Assembly: GCF_009696275.1 (NCBI RefSeq)
Contig: NZ_VUMI01000021.1
Coordinates: forward strand, 1 to 64,000
Source of the DNA: Eisenbergiella porci
Lineage (GTDB): Bacteria > Bacillota > Clostridia > Lachnospirales > Lachnospiraceae
DNA length: 64,000 nt
Direction of reading: 5' to 3'
Shown: in pieces, positions 18,143-27,338 of the stretch
How positions within the stretch are numbered: position 1 is the stretch's first letter
Layout of the letters: the number at the start of each line of letters is the position of its first letter
Notes under the pieces: generated by a model
What the model was told of the DNA's origin: nothing
What the model saw: the letters and a program-made list of their open reading frames with translations, nothing else
Database searches by the model: none
Position numbers and translations under genes: made by a program

Positions 18143-20639
18143 GTGCGCCCGTAAGGGGCTGTAAATAATCTTACCTTGAGCAAGTAATAGGGAAAGGTAT
18201 CAAAGCGGAATTATCCGCACCCTATCGTCACCCGACTTATCCGAAAGGGAAACCAGACGGGGAGCGTAGCATGTCGGAGGGCACGGGGCACGGTAACTTC
18301 CACCGTGCCAGCGTGGCAGTGGCGAAAAATTATGAATAAGGATGAAAGCTAGACTGCCTGAATGACAGCCGGAGGTTGGGCAAAATGTTACTCCATGCGT
18401 AGGGAAGTTGTACCCGCATGTGCTTTGGTGGATATGGGTCGGCCATACGTATCCACTGGATACCCTAAGCAAACCAGCCACAGGATAATGGAAAACGGCG
18501 AACGTCACATCCGAAATCATAGCAGGCTTATGTTATTGCAGTTCTAAACGGGGATTGCCTAAGGCAGAACGCCGGATTACGGCTATGGACGCTGGTTCTG
18601 AATATCTGCTATGGCAACAGAGTCTCCGTAGTAGTCCGAGGGCGGGAAAGTCGTCCACATGGCGAAGGGAGACAGTTTTTCTTCAATACAAATAATAAGG
18701 AAAGGTGCGTGAGGCATTATGAGAAGTCCCGAAAATGTATTGAAAAGTTTAAGTGAAAAAGCAACAGACAAAACGTACAGGTTTGAAAGGCTATACCGAA
18801 ATCTGTACAACCCAGAGTTCTATCTGCTCGCTTACCAGAAGATTGCGACCTCACAGGGGAGCATGACCGCTGGGGCAGATGGGCTTACCCTTGATGGCAT
18901 GAGCATGGAGCGTATCGGGAAGCTAATGCGAAACTGCGTGACCACTCATACCAGCCGAACCCGGCAAGGCGTGTATATATTGCAAAGAAAAACAGCAGTA
19001 AAAAGCGTCCGCTGGGCATTCCGTCCACGGATGACAAGCTATTGCAGGAAGTTGTCCGCATGATATTGGAAGCAATTTATGAGCCTACGTTCTCTGAAAA
19101 TTCCCACGGTTTCCGAACGAACAGAAGCTGCCACACGGCACTGAAAGAAATATTAACTCTGTTTACGGGAGCAAAGTGGATAATTGAAGGGGATATAAAG
19201 GCTTGCTTTGACAGCTTCGACCACCACATCACGATACAGTTATTAAGAAAGCGTATTAAAGATGAAGCATTTATCTCCTTGATGTGGAAGTTTTTACGGG
19301 CAGGATATATGGAGCAATGGACATACCACGAAACATACTCTGGAAGTCCGCAAGGCTCCGGCGTCAGTCCGATACTTGCAAATATCTATCTGAATGAGCT
19401 TGATGAGTTCATGGGGAAGATGAAAGCAGATTTTGACAGAGGGGAAACAAGAAACCGCAAAGTCCATAAAGACCATGATAAAGTGCGGTGGGCGTTCCGA
19501 AAAGCCAAGAAAAATCTGGAACTGGTGCACACGGAAGAAAACCTAAAGGCATTTAAAGAAGCCCAAAAGGTATTGCTTTCCACGCCACATCTGGACGAAA
19601 TGGAAGACGGCTACAAAAGGCTTCAATATAACCGTTACGCCGATGATTTTCTAATTGCGGTGACAGGTTCAAAAGAAGATGCGCAGGTTATGAAAGAAAA
19701 AGTCAGGGTCTTCCTGAAAGACAGCCTTAACCTTACAATGTCGGAGGAAAAGACGCACATAACGCATTCTTCCGAGAAAGTGAGGTATCTGGGTTATGAC
19801 ATCAGGGTATCAAAAAGCCAGGACGCAAAACGTGTTGCAAAGAAAGGCCTGCAACGGGTGTGGTATGGGAAAGTGCAGCTTTATATGCCAAAAGAGAAAT
19901 GGATTGCGAAGCTGCATGAATACGAAGCGTTTAAAATCAGAAAAGACGGAAAGAGTAAGGAAATCTGGAAACCGCTTCACAGGGGCTATCTTATGCCTTT
20001 GGACGAAGTGGCAATCATCAGCAAATACAATTCTGAAATCAGGGGATTGTACAATTATTACAGATTAGCAATCAACGTGAGCAATCTGGGAAAATTCCAC
20101 TCAATCATGCGTGGCAGTTGCCTGAAAACCCTTGCGGCAAAGTATAATTCATCTGTGATGAAAATGTACAAGAAGTACCGCAGTGAAAAGGGGGACTTCG
20201 GCGCAAACTACAAAACAAAGAGCGGGATAAAACGGTGCGAGTTTTACCATGAGGGATTTAAGCGCAATAAAAACATTGCCCCCGAATTTGTGGATGTCAT
20301 GCCACAGTTTAGAAGACGGATAAAGCCAAACAGCCTTGCAGGACGCTTAAAAAGCGGCAAATGCGAAGCGTGTGGGGCAAGCCCCGTCAAAGTTTATATG
20401 CACCATGTTAAGCGGCTGAAAGATTTAAAAGCCGATAACGAATTTGATTCGCTGATGATGAAGAAAAGGCGGAAGTCACTGGCTCTCTGCCCAAAATGCT
20501 ATGAAGAAGCAAGACAAAAATCACTTAGACTATGAAAAATGGCGAGTCGTGTACATCGAGAGGTGTAAGCACGGTTCTGGAGGGGGTTACGCCAAGACCG
20601 CTGACGAAAGGAAGTATGGCGTGGCGTTTCCTACCTTAT
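18143..20639 (+). mobile_element. Group II intron inserted in the helicase gene
   Basis: A 2497-base insertion beginning GTGCGCCCG (the GUGYG 5' end typical of group II introns) and ending CTACCTTAT. Removing it restores the helicase frame exactly: GTPVSNSMT joins ELYTMQRYL, a continuous SNF2 motif. A domain V-like hairpin (GAGTCGTG ... CACGGTTC) lies near 20541-20576. It encodes a reverse transcriptase/maturase whose frame is broken by one missing base. The 576 bases before that gene hold the structured RNA domains I-III. The intron targets a strongly conserved helicase motif. Unless the maturase is supplied elsewhere, splicing, and thus helicase production, may be impaired. Confidence 0.92.
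18719..20535 (+). pseudogene. ltrA: Group II intron reverse transcriptase/maturase with HNH domain, frameshifted
   Basis: The first part (MRSPENVLKSLSEKATDKTYRFERLYRN...) stays in frame up to about 18927. The expected continuation (AKLRDHSYQPNPARRVYIAKKN...) is in the next frame, consistent with one deleted base at IGKL-A. The second frame runs to 20535 and holds the RT motifs (GDIKACFDSFDHHI, SPQGSGVSPILANIYLNELD, RYADDFLIAV), the maturase region, and a C-terminal HNH-type endonuclease (CEACGASPVKVYMHHVKRLKD...CPKC). An intact protein would be about 605 aa. It would normally help splicing and retrohoming. One miscalled base could also explain the frameshift. Confidence 0.88.
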
Positions 20640-22502
20640 GAACTTTACACCATGCAGCGTTATCTTCAATATGAACGCCTGCAAGAGCTGAACATGACCC
20701 ACTTCGACTGCTGGGCTTCCCGATTTGGGGAGACCGTCACAGCATTGGAGCTTGCACCGGAGGGAACCGGCTACCGGGCAAGAACGAGATTCAGCAAGTT
20801 TTTTAATCTGCCGGAGCTGATGAACCTATTCAAAGAGGTGGCGGACATCAAGACCGCCGACCAGTTGAATCTTCCTACCCCGGAAGTGGAATACCACAAT
20901 ATCGTGGCGCAGCCTACCGAACATCAGCAGGAAATGGTCAAAGCCCTTTCCGAGCGCGCGTCCAAGGTCCACAGCGGCAGCGTTGACCCGTCCCAGGACA
21001 ATATGCTCAAGATTACCTCGGATGGCCGCAAGCTGGGGCTGGACCAGAGGATCGTCAACCAGCTGCTGCCGGACGAACCCGGCACAAAGGTCAATCAGTG
21101 TGTGGACAACATCATGCAGATCTGGCGGGATGGCGAAGCTGACAAGCTGACCCAGCTGGTGTTCTGCGATATTTCTACCCCGCAGGCAAAAGCCCCTGCA
21201 AGCAAGGCGGCGAAAACGCTGGATAATCCACTGCTTCATGCACTGGAAGGCGCTGTGCCCCTGCCGGAGCAGGAACCGGCCTTTACGGTATATGACGATA
21301 TTCGTCAGAAACTCATTGCCCAGGGGATGCCTGCCGACCAGATCACTTTTATCCATGAAGCAAACACCGAAGTAAGGAAGAAGGAGCTGTTCTCTAAAGT
21401 CCGTACCGGTCAGGTGCGTGTGCTTATGGGCAGCACCGCCAAGATGGGGGCAGGCACCAATGTGCAGGACCGCCTTGTGGCGCTGCATGATCTGGACTGC
21501 CCGTGGAGGCCGGGAGACCTTGCCCAGCGTAAGGGTCGTATCGAGCGCCAGGGCAACCAGAACCCTCTTGTCCATGTGTACCGCTATGTGACCGAAGGGA
21601 CTTTCGACGCATATCTCTGGCAGACGGTGGAGAATAAGCAGAAATTCATCAGTCAGATCATGACTTCTAAATCGCCGGTGCGCTCCTGCGATGATGTGGA
21701 TGAAACAGCCCTCAGTTTTGCTGAGATCAAGGCTCTGTGCGCCGGAGACCCCCGTATCAAAGAGCGTATGGATTTGGATGTTGAAGTATCCCGCCTGAAG
21801 CTGATGAAAGCCGACCACCAGAGTAAGCAGTACCGCTTGGAGGATCAGCTGCTGAAGTATTTCCCGGAGGAGATTGAAAAGCACAAGGGCTTTATCAAGG
21901 GCTTTGAATCCGACCTGGAGGTTTTGGCAGCTCACCCGCACCCGGAGGACGGCTTTGCCGGTATGGAGATCCGGGGCGACCTGCTGACCGATAAAGAGAA
22001 CGCCGGTGCAGCCCTTTTGGACGCCTGCAAGGAGGTCAAAACCTCCGATCCGGTGCAGAACGGCAGCTACCGGGGCTATGCCATGTCCGTGGAATTTTCC
22101 GCCTGGAAACAGGAATATACGCTCCTGCTGAAAGGCCAGATGACCCACCGGGCAACCCTTGGTACAGACCCTCGCGGAAACCTTACCCGTATCGACAATG
22201 CCCTGTCCCAGATGCCCCAGCGTCTGGAGGCGGCAAAGGCCCAGCTGGATAACCTCTATCAGCAGCAGGCCGCCGCAAAGGAGGAAGTTGGAAAGCCATT
22301 CCTTTATGAAGAAGAACTGAAAAGCAAAAACGCCCGTCTGGTGGAGCTGGATACCCTGCTCAACATCGACGGAAAGGGGCAGGCACACGCTGAAGCTGTT
22401 GTTGCCAAAAGCACACGGCCTTCGGTATTGGATCATTTGAAACGCCCGGTGCCGCCCCGCAGTACCGACAAGAAACCAAAACAGCATGAGGAGGTACGAT
22501 AA
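20640..22502 (+). CDS. Giant methylase-SNF2 helicase, exon 2 (C-terminal 620 residues)
   Basis: The frame continues from exon 1 as ELYTMQRYLQYERLQELNMTHFD. It contains the second helicase lobe: ITFIHEANTEVRKKELFSKV, RVLMGSTAKMGAGTNVQDRLVALHDLDCPWRPGDLAQRKGRIERQGNQN (motifs V and VI, with the QxxGRxxRxG arginines), then a long helical, coiled-coil-like tail ending KPKQHEEVR. Without splicing, a polypeptide could at best start inside the intron, as the open frame extends back to 20532. The next gene starts two bases after the stop, which implies one operon through to mobC. Confidence 0.9.
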   Translation, partial: ELYTMQRYLQYERLQELNMTHFDCWASRFGETVTALELAPEGTGYRARTRFSKFFNLPELMNLFKEVADIKTADQLNLPTPEVEYHNIVAQPTEHQQEMVKALSERASKVHSGSVDPSQDNMLKITSDGRKLGLDQRIVNQLLPDEPGTKVNQCVDNIMQIWRDGEADKLTQLVFCDISTPQAKAPASKAAKTLDNPLLHALEGAVPLPEQEPAFTVYDDIRQKLIAQGMPADQITFIHEANTEVRKKELFSKVRTGQVRVLMGSTAKMGAGTNVQDRLVALHDLDCPWRPGDLAQRKGRIERQGNQNPLVHVYRYVTEGTFDAYLWQTVENKQKFISQIMTSKSPVRSCDDVDETALSFAEIKALCAGDPRIKERMDLDVEVSRLKLMKADHQSKQYRLEDQLLKYFPEEIEKHKGFIKGFESDLEVLAAHPHPEDGFAGMEIRGDLLTDKENAGAALLDACKEVKTSDPVQNGSYRGYAMSVEFSAWKQEYTLLLKGQMTHRATLGTDPRGNLTRIDNALSQMPQRLEAAKAQLDNLYQQQAAAKEEVGKPFLYEEELKSKNARLVELDTLLNIDGKGQAHAEAVVAKSTRPSVLDHLKRPVPPRSTDKKPKQHEEVR

Positions 22503-22503
22503 C

Positions 22504-23322
22504 ATGAATACCAACAATTTGAATACGGCTCTTTATGAAAAGATGGCTGCCGAGCAGGACAAGTACAGGGACTGGCTGAAAAGCCAGCCCCCAGAAGAAA
22601 TCCTGAATCACACCTATGAGTACACCGTCCGTGAGGACATCGTGATGGCGATGGAGGAACTGGAGCTGACTGACGAACAAGCACAGGCACTTTTGGAATC
22701 TCCCTCTCCGCTGGCGGATGTGTACCGCTATTTTGAAAAACTGGAGACCGGCTATATGGATGTAATAAGGGACAGCATTGAGAACCGTGCCGATGATGTA
22801 TGCAGAGCCAAAGAGGAACTGCGAACAACGCCGGTCTATCCCCATTCTGCCGCCTATGCAAAAGAACATGGGGAGCTGGAGAAATACCGGGCTTCCAATC
22901 ATGCCAATCTACAATGCAAGGAGGCTATTGAAGCAGCTGTGCGAGAACACTTCGACGGAATGTATCTCAGTCACGATGCGGCAAAGGGTGTGATCGAGAC
23001 CTATGGCATGGAGCGTGTGTCTCTGGTTCTGGCTAACACCGTCCAGCTTCAGGACTGGGATGGGCGCTACTCCCGACACAACAAAGAATGGGCTAAGACC
23101 ATTCCCAACGAGAACCCCGAAACTGTCCGTTGTGGTTATGTCCTGAACAGCCACCCTGCTGTGCTGGATGGATTTATTGATCTGGTGCGAGAAGAACAGC
23201 AGCGCAGCCGTACTCAGGGAGAAAAGATACAACCATCCCGTCCCTCTGTACGGGATAAGCTCAAGCAGGAACTGCCTGCCCATAAGCCTGCCGCCCCAAA
23301 GAAATGGGAGCCGGAGCGATAA
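22504..23322 (+). CDS. DUF3849-type element protein
   Basis: A 272-aa protein. The N-terminal half (TALYEKMAAEQDKYRDWLKSQ, ILNHTYEYTVREDIVMAMEE, LLESPSPLADVYRYFEKLE) is typical of proteins annotated DUF3849/DUF3848 in Tn1549-like elements. The middle (YPHSAAYAKEHGELEKYRASNHANLQCKEAIEAAV) and a proline- and lysine-rich C-terminus follow. No catalytic motif is visible. ATG 22504 follows GAGG. It lies between the helicase and mobC in one tight operon, so a DNA-transfer role is plausible but unproven. Confidence 0.75.
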   Translation: MNTNNLNTALYEKMAAEQDKYRDWLKSQPPEEILNHTYEYTVREDIVMAMEELELTDEQAQALLESPSPLADVYRYFEKLETGYMDVIRDSIENRADDVCRAKEELRTTPVYPHSAAYAKEHGELEKYRASNHANLQCKEAIEAAVREHFDGMYLSHDAAKGVIETYGMERVSLVLANTVQLQDWDGRYSRHNKEWAKTIPNENPETVRCGYVLNSHPAVLDGFIDLVREEQQRSRTQGEKIQPSRPSVRDKLKQELPAHKPAAPKKWEPER

Positions 23323-23324
23323 CT

Positions 23325-23663
23325 ATGGCAAAGCGTAAGCGGGATGTTCCGGTTTTGTTTTGGGTGTCCGCAGAGGAACTGGAGCTGATCCATCAAAAGA
23401 TGCAGCAATATGGGACAGAAAACCTGAGTGCCTATCTTTGGAAGATGGCTGTGGATGGCTATGTGGTGCAGCTGGATTTACCGGAGCTGAAAGAACTGGT
23501 TTCTCTTATGCGATATTCCAGCAACAACTTGAATCAGCTGACCCGTAAAGTGCATGAGACCGGGCGGGTTTATGATACTGATTTGGAGGATATATCCCAG
23601 CGGCAGGAGCAGTTATGGGAGGGCGTGAAGGAAATCCTTACCCAGCTTTCTAAACTTTCATAA
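23325..23663 (+). CDS. mobC: MobC-like relaxosome accessory protein
   Basis: A 112-aa protein (MAKRKRDVPVLFWVSAEELELIHQKMQQYG, LSAYLWKMAVDGYVVQLDLPELKELVSLMRYSSNNLNQLTRKVHETG). The basic N-terminus followed by a ribbon-helix-helix-like segment and the NNLNQLTRKVNE-type motif are typical of MobC/plasmid mobilization relaxosome proteins. These open the transfer origin so that relaxase can nick. It follows the DUF3849 gene by two bases. The relaxase is now 2.3 kb downstream because of an inserted gene. An oriT would be expected close by; I could not define it. Confidence 0.85.
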   Translation: MAKRKRDVPVLFWVSAEELELIHQKMQQYGTENLSAYLWKMAVDGYVVQLDLPELKELVSLMRYSSNNLNQLTRKVHETGRVYDTDLEDISQRQEQLWEGVKEILTQLSKLS

Positions 23664-23683
23664 CAGGGATAGATACTCCATTT

Positions 23684-23735
23684 GCGGAGGGAGGAACGGC
23701 GTTTCTTCGCCGCACCTTCCTCCGCTTTTTCTTTT
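23684..23735 (+). terminator. Long GC-rich hairpin after mobC
   Basis: GCGGAGG (23684-23690) pairs with CCTCCGC (23719-23725), with an inner CGGCG/CGCCG pairing, followed by TTTTTCTTTTT. It is a strong rho-independent terminator closing the helicase-mobC operon. Confidence 0.8.
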
Positions 23736-23813
23736 TGCCGGTATCCTTGTCTTTTGCCTGCCCATACCGGATAATATGAGTAGAATAAAAGTGTAGCAAA
23801 GGAGTGAAAACAG

Positions 23814-24116
23814 ATGCTGACCTTTGAAAAAGTGTTGGAGATTTTTGCGGACTATCTGGCCGCAGATAAGACCATCGAAGTTTATATCAGCCGTCATGGA
23901 TGTGTAAGGGTTGAGTTTGACCAGGACTTTCACTATTGCACCGGCGAGGTATGCCATACTCCCAAGGAACTGTTTGACCTCTTATCCGATGATTACCGAA
24001 CTTATCTGGAGATTGAACTGACCAAAGGCAGACGGGAGCTGACAGAAGATGATGTAAAAGAAGCAGATGCCCTGTGCAAACAATATCTGGATCGCTGGAA
24101 GGAGGAATTGGGATGA
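23814..24116 (+). CDS. Small acidic element protein, function unknown
   Basis: A 100-aa soluble protein (MLTFEKVLEIFADYLAADKTIEVYISRHGCVRVEFDQ). It starts behind AAGGAG, and its stop overlaps the next start (ATGA), so the two form a pair. It is rich in acidic and aromatic residues. I recognise no domain and see no membrane segment. Position between mobC and relaxase suggests a backbone gene of unknown role. Confidence 0.65.
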   Translation: MLTFEKVLEIFADYLAADKTIEVYISRHGCVRVEFDQDFHYCTGEVCHTPKELFDLLSDDYRTYLEIELTKGRRELTEDDVKEADALCKQYLDRWKEELG

Positions 24117-24412
24117 AGATTTTGAAATGCCTGCTGATGATCGTAACTGCGCCGGTTATTTTGGTGCTGACGCTTTTTGTCTGGCTCTGCACGGGGCTGA
24201 TCTACATATCCGGTTTAGTGCTTGGCCTGCTCAGCACTGTAATTGCTCTGCTTGGCGTGGCTGTGCTGCTTACCTATTCCCCGCAGAACGGTGTGATCCT
24301 TTTGGTCATGGCATTTTTGATTAGCCCTATGGGGCTGCCGCTGGCTGCGATTTGGTTATTGGGCAAGGTGCAGAGTTTGAAATTTGCGATCCAGGATTGG
24401 GTGTATGGGTAA
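24113..24412 (+). CDS. CD1845-like small membrane protein
   Basis: A 99-aa, strongly hydrophobic protein with three likely membrane segments (ILKCLLMIVTAPVILVLTLFVWL, GLIYISGLVLGLLSTVIALLGVAVLL, GVILLVMAFLISPMGLPLAAIWLLG). It resembles the CD1845-family proteins that accompany the relaxase in clostridial elements. The role is unknown; its membrane location would fit mating or surface changes. It is translationally coupled to the preceding gene. Confidence 0.7.
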   Translation: MKILKCLLMIVTAPVILVLTLFVWLCTGLIYISGLVLGLLSTVIALLGVAVLLTYSPQNGVILLVMAFLISPMGLPLAAIWLLGKVQSLKFAIQDWVYG

Positions 24413-24439
24413 ATGATGCGAATATAATCTGGAATGAAA

Positions 24440-24483
24440 AAGAAGCAGGACAATGGGAGATGAGACCCAATGCCCTGCTTCTT
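24440..24483. terminator. Bidirectional terminator between convergent genes
   Basis: AAGAAGCAGG pairs perfectly with CCTGCTTCTT across a 24-base loop, with A-rich sequence on the left and T-rich on the right. It serves the plus-strand membrane gene ending at 24412 and the minus-strand gene ending at 24486. Confidence 0.75.
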
Positions 24484-24485
24484 GT

Positions 24486-25898
24486 TTATTCAGAATGAAC
24501 AGTAATATATTTTTGATTACGACTTTTAGGTTTATCGGGAATCGTCATTTCTAATTGCCCGGATTCTAAAAGTGGATTGATATGCTTCAAGGTGAAATTT
24601 CTTAGATCTTTGAAGCCGCAAAATGCTGCAAGCTCTTTCTTTGATTTTGGTTTTGTGCAGAAAGCCAAAATCTGCTCAGATACCGTTGATAGTTCAGCAT
24701 CTTGGGGGGTAACTTGGTGGGTAACTTGGTGGATGCCACCCTCTAAGTTGTGGTTTACATTTTTCAAAATAACTCTGAAATCTGTTGCTGTCGAGAAAAA
24801 TTCAGGTTTATATGTTTCTGAATATCCAGGCAGTTTTTCGGTCTCACTGACGATTTTGCGCAGACCGCTTCCACGGCGTTCCATGTATTTCATTCGGTGA
24901 AACAGGTCAGCAATCACAGGATTTCGGCGCATAGAACGAATACTGTAAATATCGTATTCCTGGATTGATCCGCCGCCAAACATACCGCCTGGAGATGTGA
25001 TCTCTACCCGATCATCAAACATATCAATGTGGACTTCGCTGCCAAGCACAATGTAATCACGATGGATAAGTGCATTGACAAGAGCCTCTGTCACAGCTCG
25101 TTCAGCATAATCCGGTTTGTCTACCCGATACTGAGCCTCTTTAACAAATCGCACTTTAGAATTATTGCGAATAAATTCGCTGCCACTTTTCAACAGATAA
25201 ATCAGATTTCCCTCGTATTCTTTATCATCCAGAGCATCATCGAAGATGGAGCCTTTTTCCAAGCCATTCCACCTGGTACAGAACATACGGGAATTGTAAA
25301 CCGTGTGCTGGTCAGTCATGAGTTTTCCGGCATTGGTCAAAAATCCATTTTTATCAGCCAAACCAAAGGAAAAGTAATCAGATGGCTCAAAACGGAGACC
25401 AGTCCGTTCCAGATAAGTTGCTTCCAGAAGCGTAAAGCTGTAATCTTTTTTAGCGGCATCCGTTGTTAGAGTATCAAAGGATTGATTTGTCCCTTTCAGA
25501 ATCAGCTCATTTACGATATAGTTTGGGGCAATTACACTTTCGTTACCAACACGGATATAAGCTTCCATTACGCCATCGGCTTTATAATAATATGGGGTAC
25601 TGCGACCAGAAGAAATTTCCAGTGCCAATAAATTTTTACCATCTTCCTGTAAAGGCTTCAAGGTAAACTGAGGTAATGGTGTGATTCGTTCTTTTATTAA
25701 GCGGCTGATGGCTTCAGCATCTTTTTGAACATCGGAAAGTCCAACTGGATTCCGGTCGTCAGAGATACCAAAGAATAAGGTGCCGCCAATTCCGTTAGAA
25801 AAAGCACTCACGCTTTTCAGCCAGCTTTTGGGCTTCTTTATTTCAAGTGCAACCTTTAAATCACATTCGGTTGCTTCAGCAATTAGCTGTTCTATCAT
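24486..25898 (-). CDS. AlbA_2 (Schlafen-type) and HATPase_c_4-type regulator, cargo
   Basis: A 470-aa protein. The N-terminal AlbA_2/Schlafen-like domain (ATECDLKVALEIKKPKSWLKSVSAFSNGIGGTLFFGISDD) is followed by a divergent GHKL-like ATPase part (YAERAVTEALVNALIHRDYIVLGSEVHIDMFDDRVEITSPG) and a C-terminal winged-helix-like end. A tandem QVTHQVT lies before that end, a sequence type common in this family. The ATG at 25898 follows AAAGGAGGG on the minus strand; the frame is open further upstream but lacks a better start. It is antisense to its neighbours, AT-rich, and splits the usual mobC-to-relaxase order, so it was probably acquired. The role may be transcriptional control or defence; unproven. 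Confidence 0.8.
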   Translation of the reverse strand: MIEQLIAEATECDLKVALEIKKPKSWLKSVSAFSNGIGGTLFFGISDDRNPVGLSDVQKDAEAISRLIKERITPLPQFTLKPLQEDGKNLLALEISSGRSTPYYYKADGVMEAYIRVGNESVIAPNYIVNELILKGTNQSFDTLTTDAAKKDYSFTLLEATYLERTGLRFEPSDYFSFGLADKNGFLTNAGKLMTDQHTVYNSRMFCTRWNGLEKGSIFDDALDDKEYEGNLIYLLKSGSEFIRNNSKVRFVKEAQYRVDKPDYAERAVTEALVNALIHRDYIVLGSEVHIDMFDDRVEITSPGGMFGGGSIQEYDIYSIRSMRRNPVIADLFHRMKYMERRGSGLRKIVSETEKLPGYSETYKPEFFSTATDFRVILKNVNHNLEGGIHQVTHQVTPQDAELSTVSEQILAFCTKPKSKKELAAFCGFKDLRNFTLKHINPLLESGQLEMTIPDKPKSRNQKYITVHSE

Positions 25899-26012
25899 AA
25901 AATCCCTCCTTTGAGGTATTGGTAGTTTCTTTATATTATACCCATAAGGAGAACTTATTTCAACGATAGGCACAAAGAGTTCAGAGAAAATATTTTGAGA
26001 GGAGGACTTTTT

Positions 26013-27314
26013 ATGGCAACCACAAGAATCATGCCGCTTCATGCCGGAAAAGGCCGCACAGAAAGTCGGGCGATCAGTGACATCATCGACTATGTGGCCA
26101 ACCCAAAGAAAACAGATAACGGCAGGCTCATTACCGGCTATGCGTGTGACAGCCGGACTGCGGATGCCGAGTTCCTTCTGGCAAAGCGGCAGTACCTTGC
26201 CGCGACCGGACGAGTGCGAGGTGCGGATGATGTGATTGCCTATCATGTGCGCCAGTCCTTCCGCCCCGGCGAGATCGCCCCGGAAGAAGCCAACCGGCTG
26301 GGCGTAGAATTTGCAAAGCGTTTTACCAAGGGCAATCATGCCTTTGTGGTCTGCACTCATATAGATAAGTCGCATATTCATAATCACATTATCTGGTCAT
26401 CGGTCAGCTTAGAATATGACCGGAAATTCCGAAACTTTTGGGGCAGCACCAAGGCAGTTCGCAGGTTAAGTGACACCATCTACATTGAAAACGGACTGTC
26501 TATTGTGGATAATCCGAAACCTCACGGAAAGAGCTATAACAAATGGCTGGGAGATCAGGCAAAGCCCTCTCACCGAGAGCTGCTTCGTGTGGCGATTGAC
26601 AACGCATTATCACAAAGCCCTGCTGATTTTGAGGAACTGCTGAAGCTGCTGCAAGACTCTGGCTGTGAGGTATCAAAACGAGGGAAATCGTATCGCCTGA
26701 AGCTCTCCGGTTGGGAAAAAGCAGCCCGCATGGACAGCCTGGGCGAAGGATATAGTTTGGAGGATTTGCAGGCAGTTCTCTCCGGGAAGAAAGCGCATAC
26801 CCCACGAAAGAAAGTGGTCGCACAGGCAGAGCAGCCGAAGGTCAATCTGCTGGTGGACATTCAGGCAAAATTACAGGCAGGAAAAGGTGCCGGCTATGCT
26901 CGATGGGCTAAGGTTTTCAATCTCAAACAAATGGCGCAGACCATGAATTACCTGTCTGAGAATAACCTGCTGGAGTATGCGGTTTTGGAAGAAAAGGCTG
27001 CGGTTGCTACGGCACATCACAATGAGCTTTCGGCGCAGATCAAAGCGGCTGAAAAGCGCATGGCAGAGATCGCTGTCCTGCGTACCCACATCGTAAATTA
27101 TGCCAAGACCCGTGAGGTCTATGTGGCATACCGGAAGGCTGGCTACTCTAAGAAATTCCGGGAGGAGCATGAGGAAGAAATCCTGCTCCACCAGGCTGCC
27201 AAGAATGCCTTTGACGAGATGGGCGTCAAGAAGCTGCCAAAGGTCAAAGAGTTGCGATTTTTAGATTTAGGACATTTCTGTAACATTTGGTGTTTATCCT
27301 ATCAGTATAGTTGA
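26013..27314 (+). CDS. Relaxase/mobilization nuclease, C-terminus replaced
   Basis: A 433-aa protein of the relaxase family. The metal-binding motif CTHIDKSHIHNHIIWSS lies near residues 114-130, and an N-terminal region (MATTRIMPLHAGKGRTESRAISDIIDYVANP) carries the family start. It nicks oriT and leads the strand to the recipient. The start has GAGGAGG eight bases upstream. The helical C-terminal part (AAEKRMAEIAVLRTHIVNYAKTREVYVAYRKAGYSKKF) continues normally to KLPKVKEL. The last 18 residues (RFLDLGHFCNIWCLSYQYS) are read from the promoter region of the cargo block. The native tail has been lost where the cargo begins. The catalytic domain is intact, so nicking may survive. Confidence 0.9.
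   Translation: MATTRIMPLHAGKGRTESRAISDIIDYVANPKKTDNGRLITGYACDSRTADAEFLLAKRQYLAATGRVRGADDVIAYHVRQSFRPGEIAPEEANRLGVEFAKRFTKGNHAFVVCTHIDKSHIHNHIIWSSVSLEYDRKFRNFWGSTKAVRRLSDTIYIENGLSIVDNPKPHGKSYNKWLGDQAKPSHRELLRVAIDNALSQSPADFEELLKLLQDSGCEVSKRGKSYRLKLSGWEKAARMDSLGEGYSLEDLQAVLSGKKAHTPRKKVVAQAEQPKVNLLVDIQAKLQAGKGAGYARWAKVFNLKQMAQTMNYLSENNLLEYAVLEEKAAVATAHHNELSAQIKAAEKRMAEIAVLRTHIVNYAKTREVYVAYRKAGYSKKFREEHEEEILLHQAAKNAFDEMGVKKLPKVKELRFLDLGHFCNIWCLSYQYS
27272..27288. promoter_or_regulatory. Direct-repeat operator copy 1 (before the first regulator)
   Basis: ACATTT at 27272 and 27283, 11 bases apart, in the context GGACATTT-CTGTA-ACATTTGG. Eleven-base spacing of direct half-sites is the hallmark of OmpR/PhoB-type regulators. 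It lies 50 bases before the response regulator start, so autoregulation is likely. It overlaps the 3' end of the relaxase frame. Confidence 0.7.
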
Positions 27315-27338
27315 AAAATAAGGAAGGAAGTGAATGTC

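Noticed and set aside
20826-22517. Minus-strand open frame of 563 codons
   Set aside because: A shadow of helicase exon 2; no motifs and no start signal.
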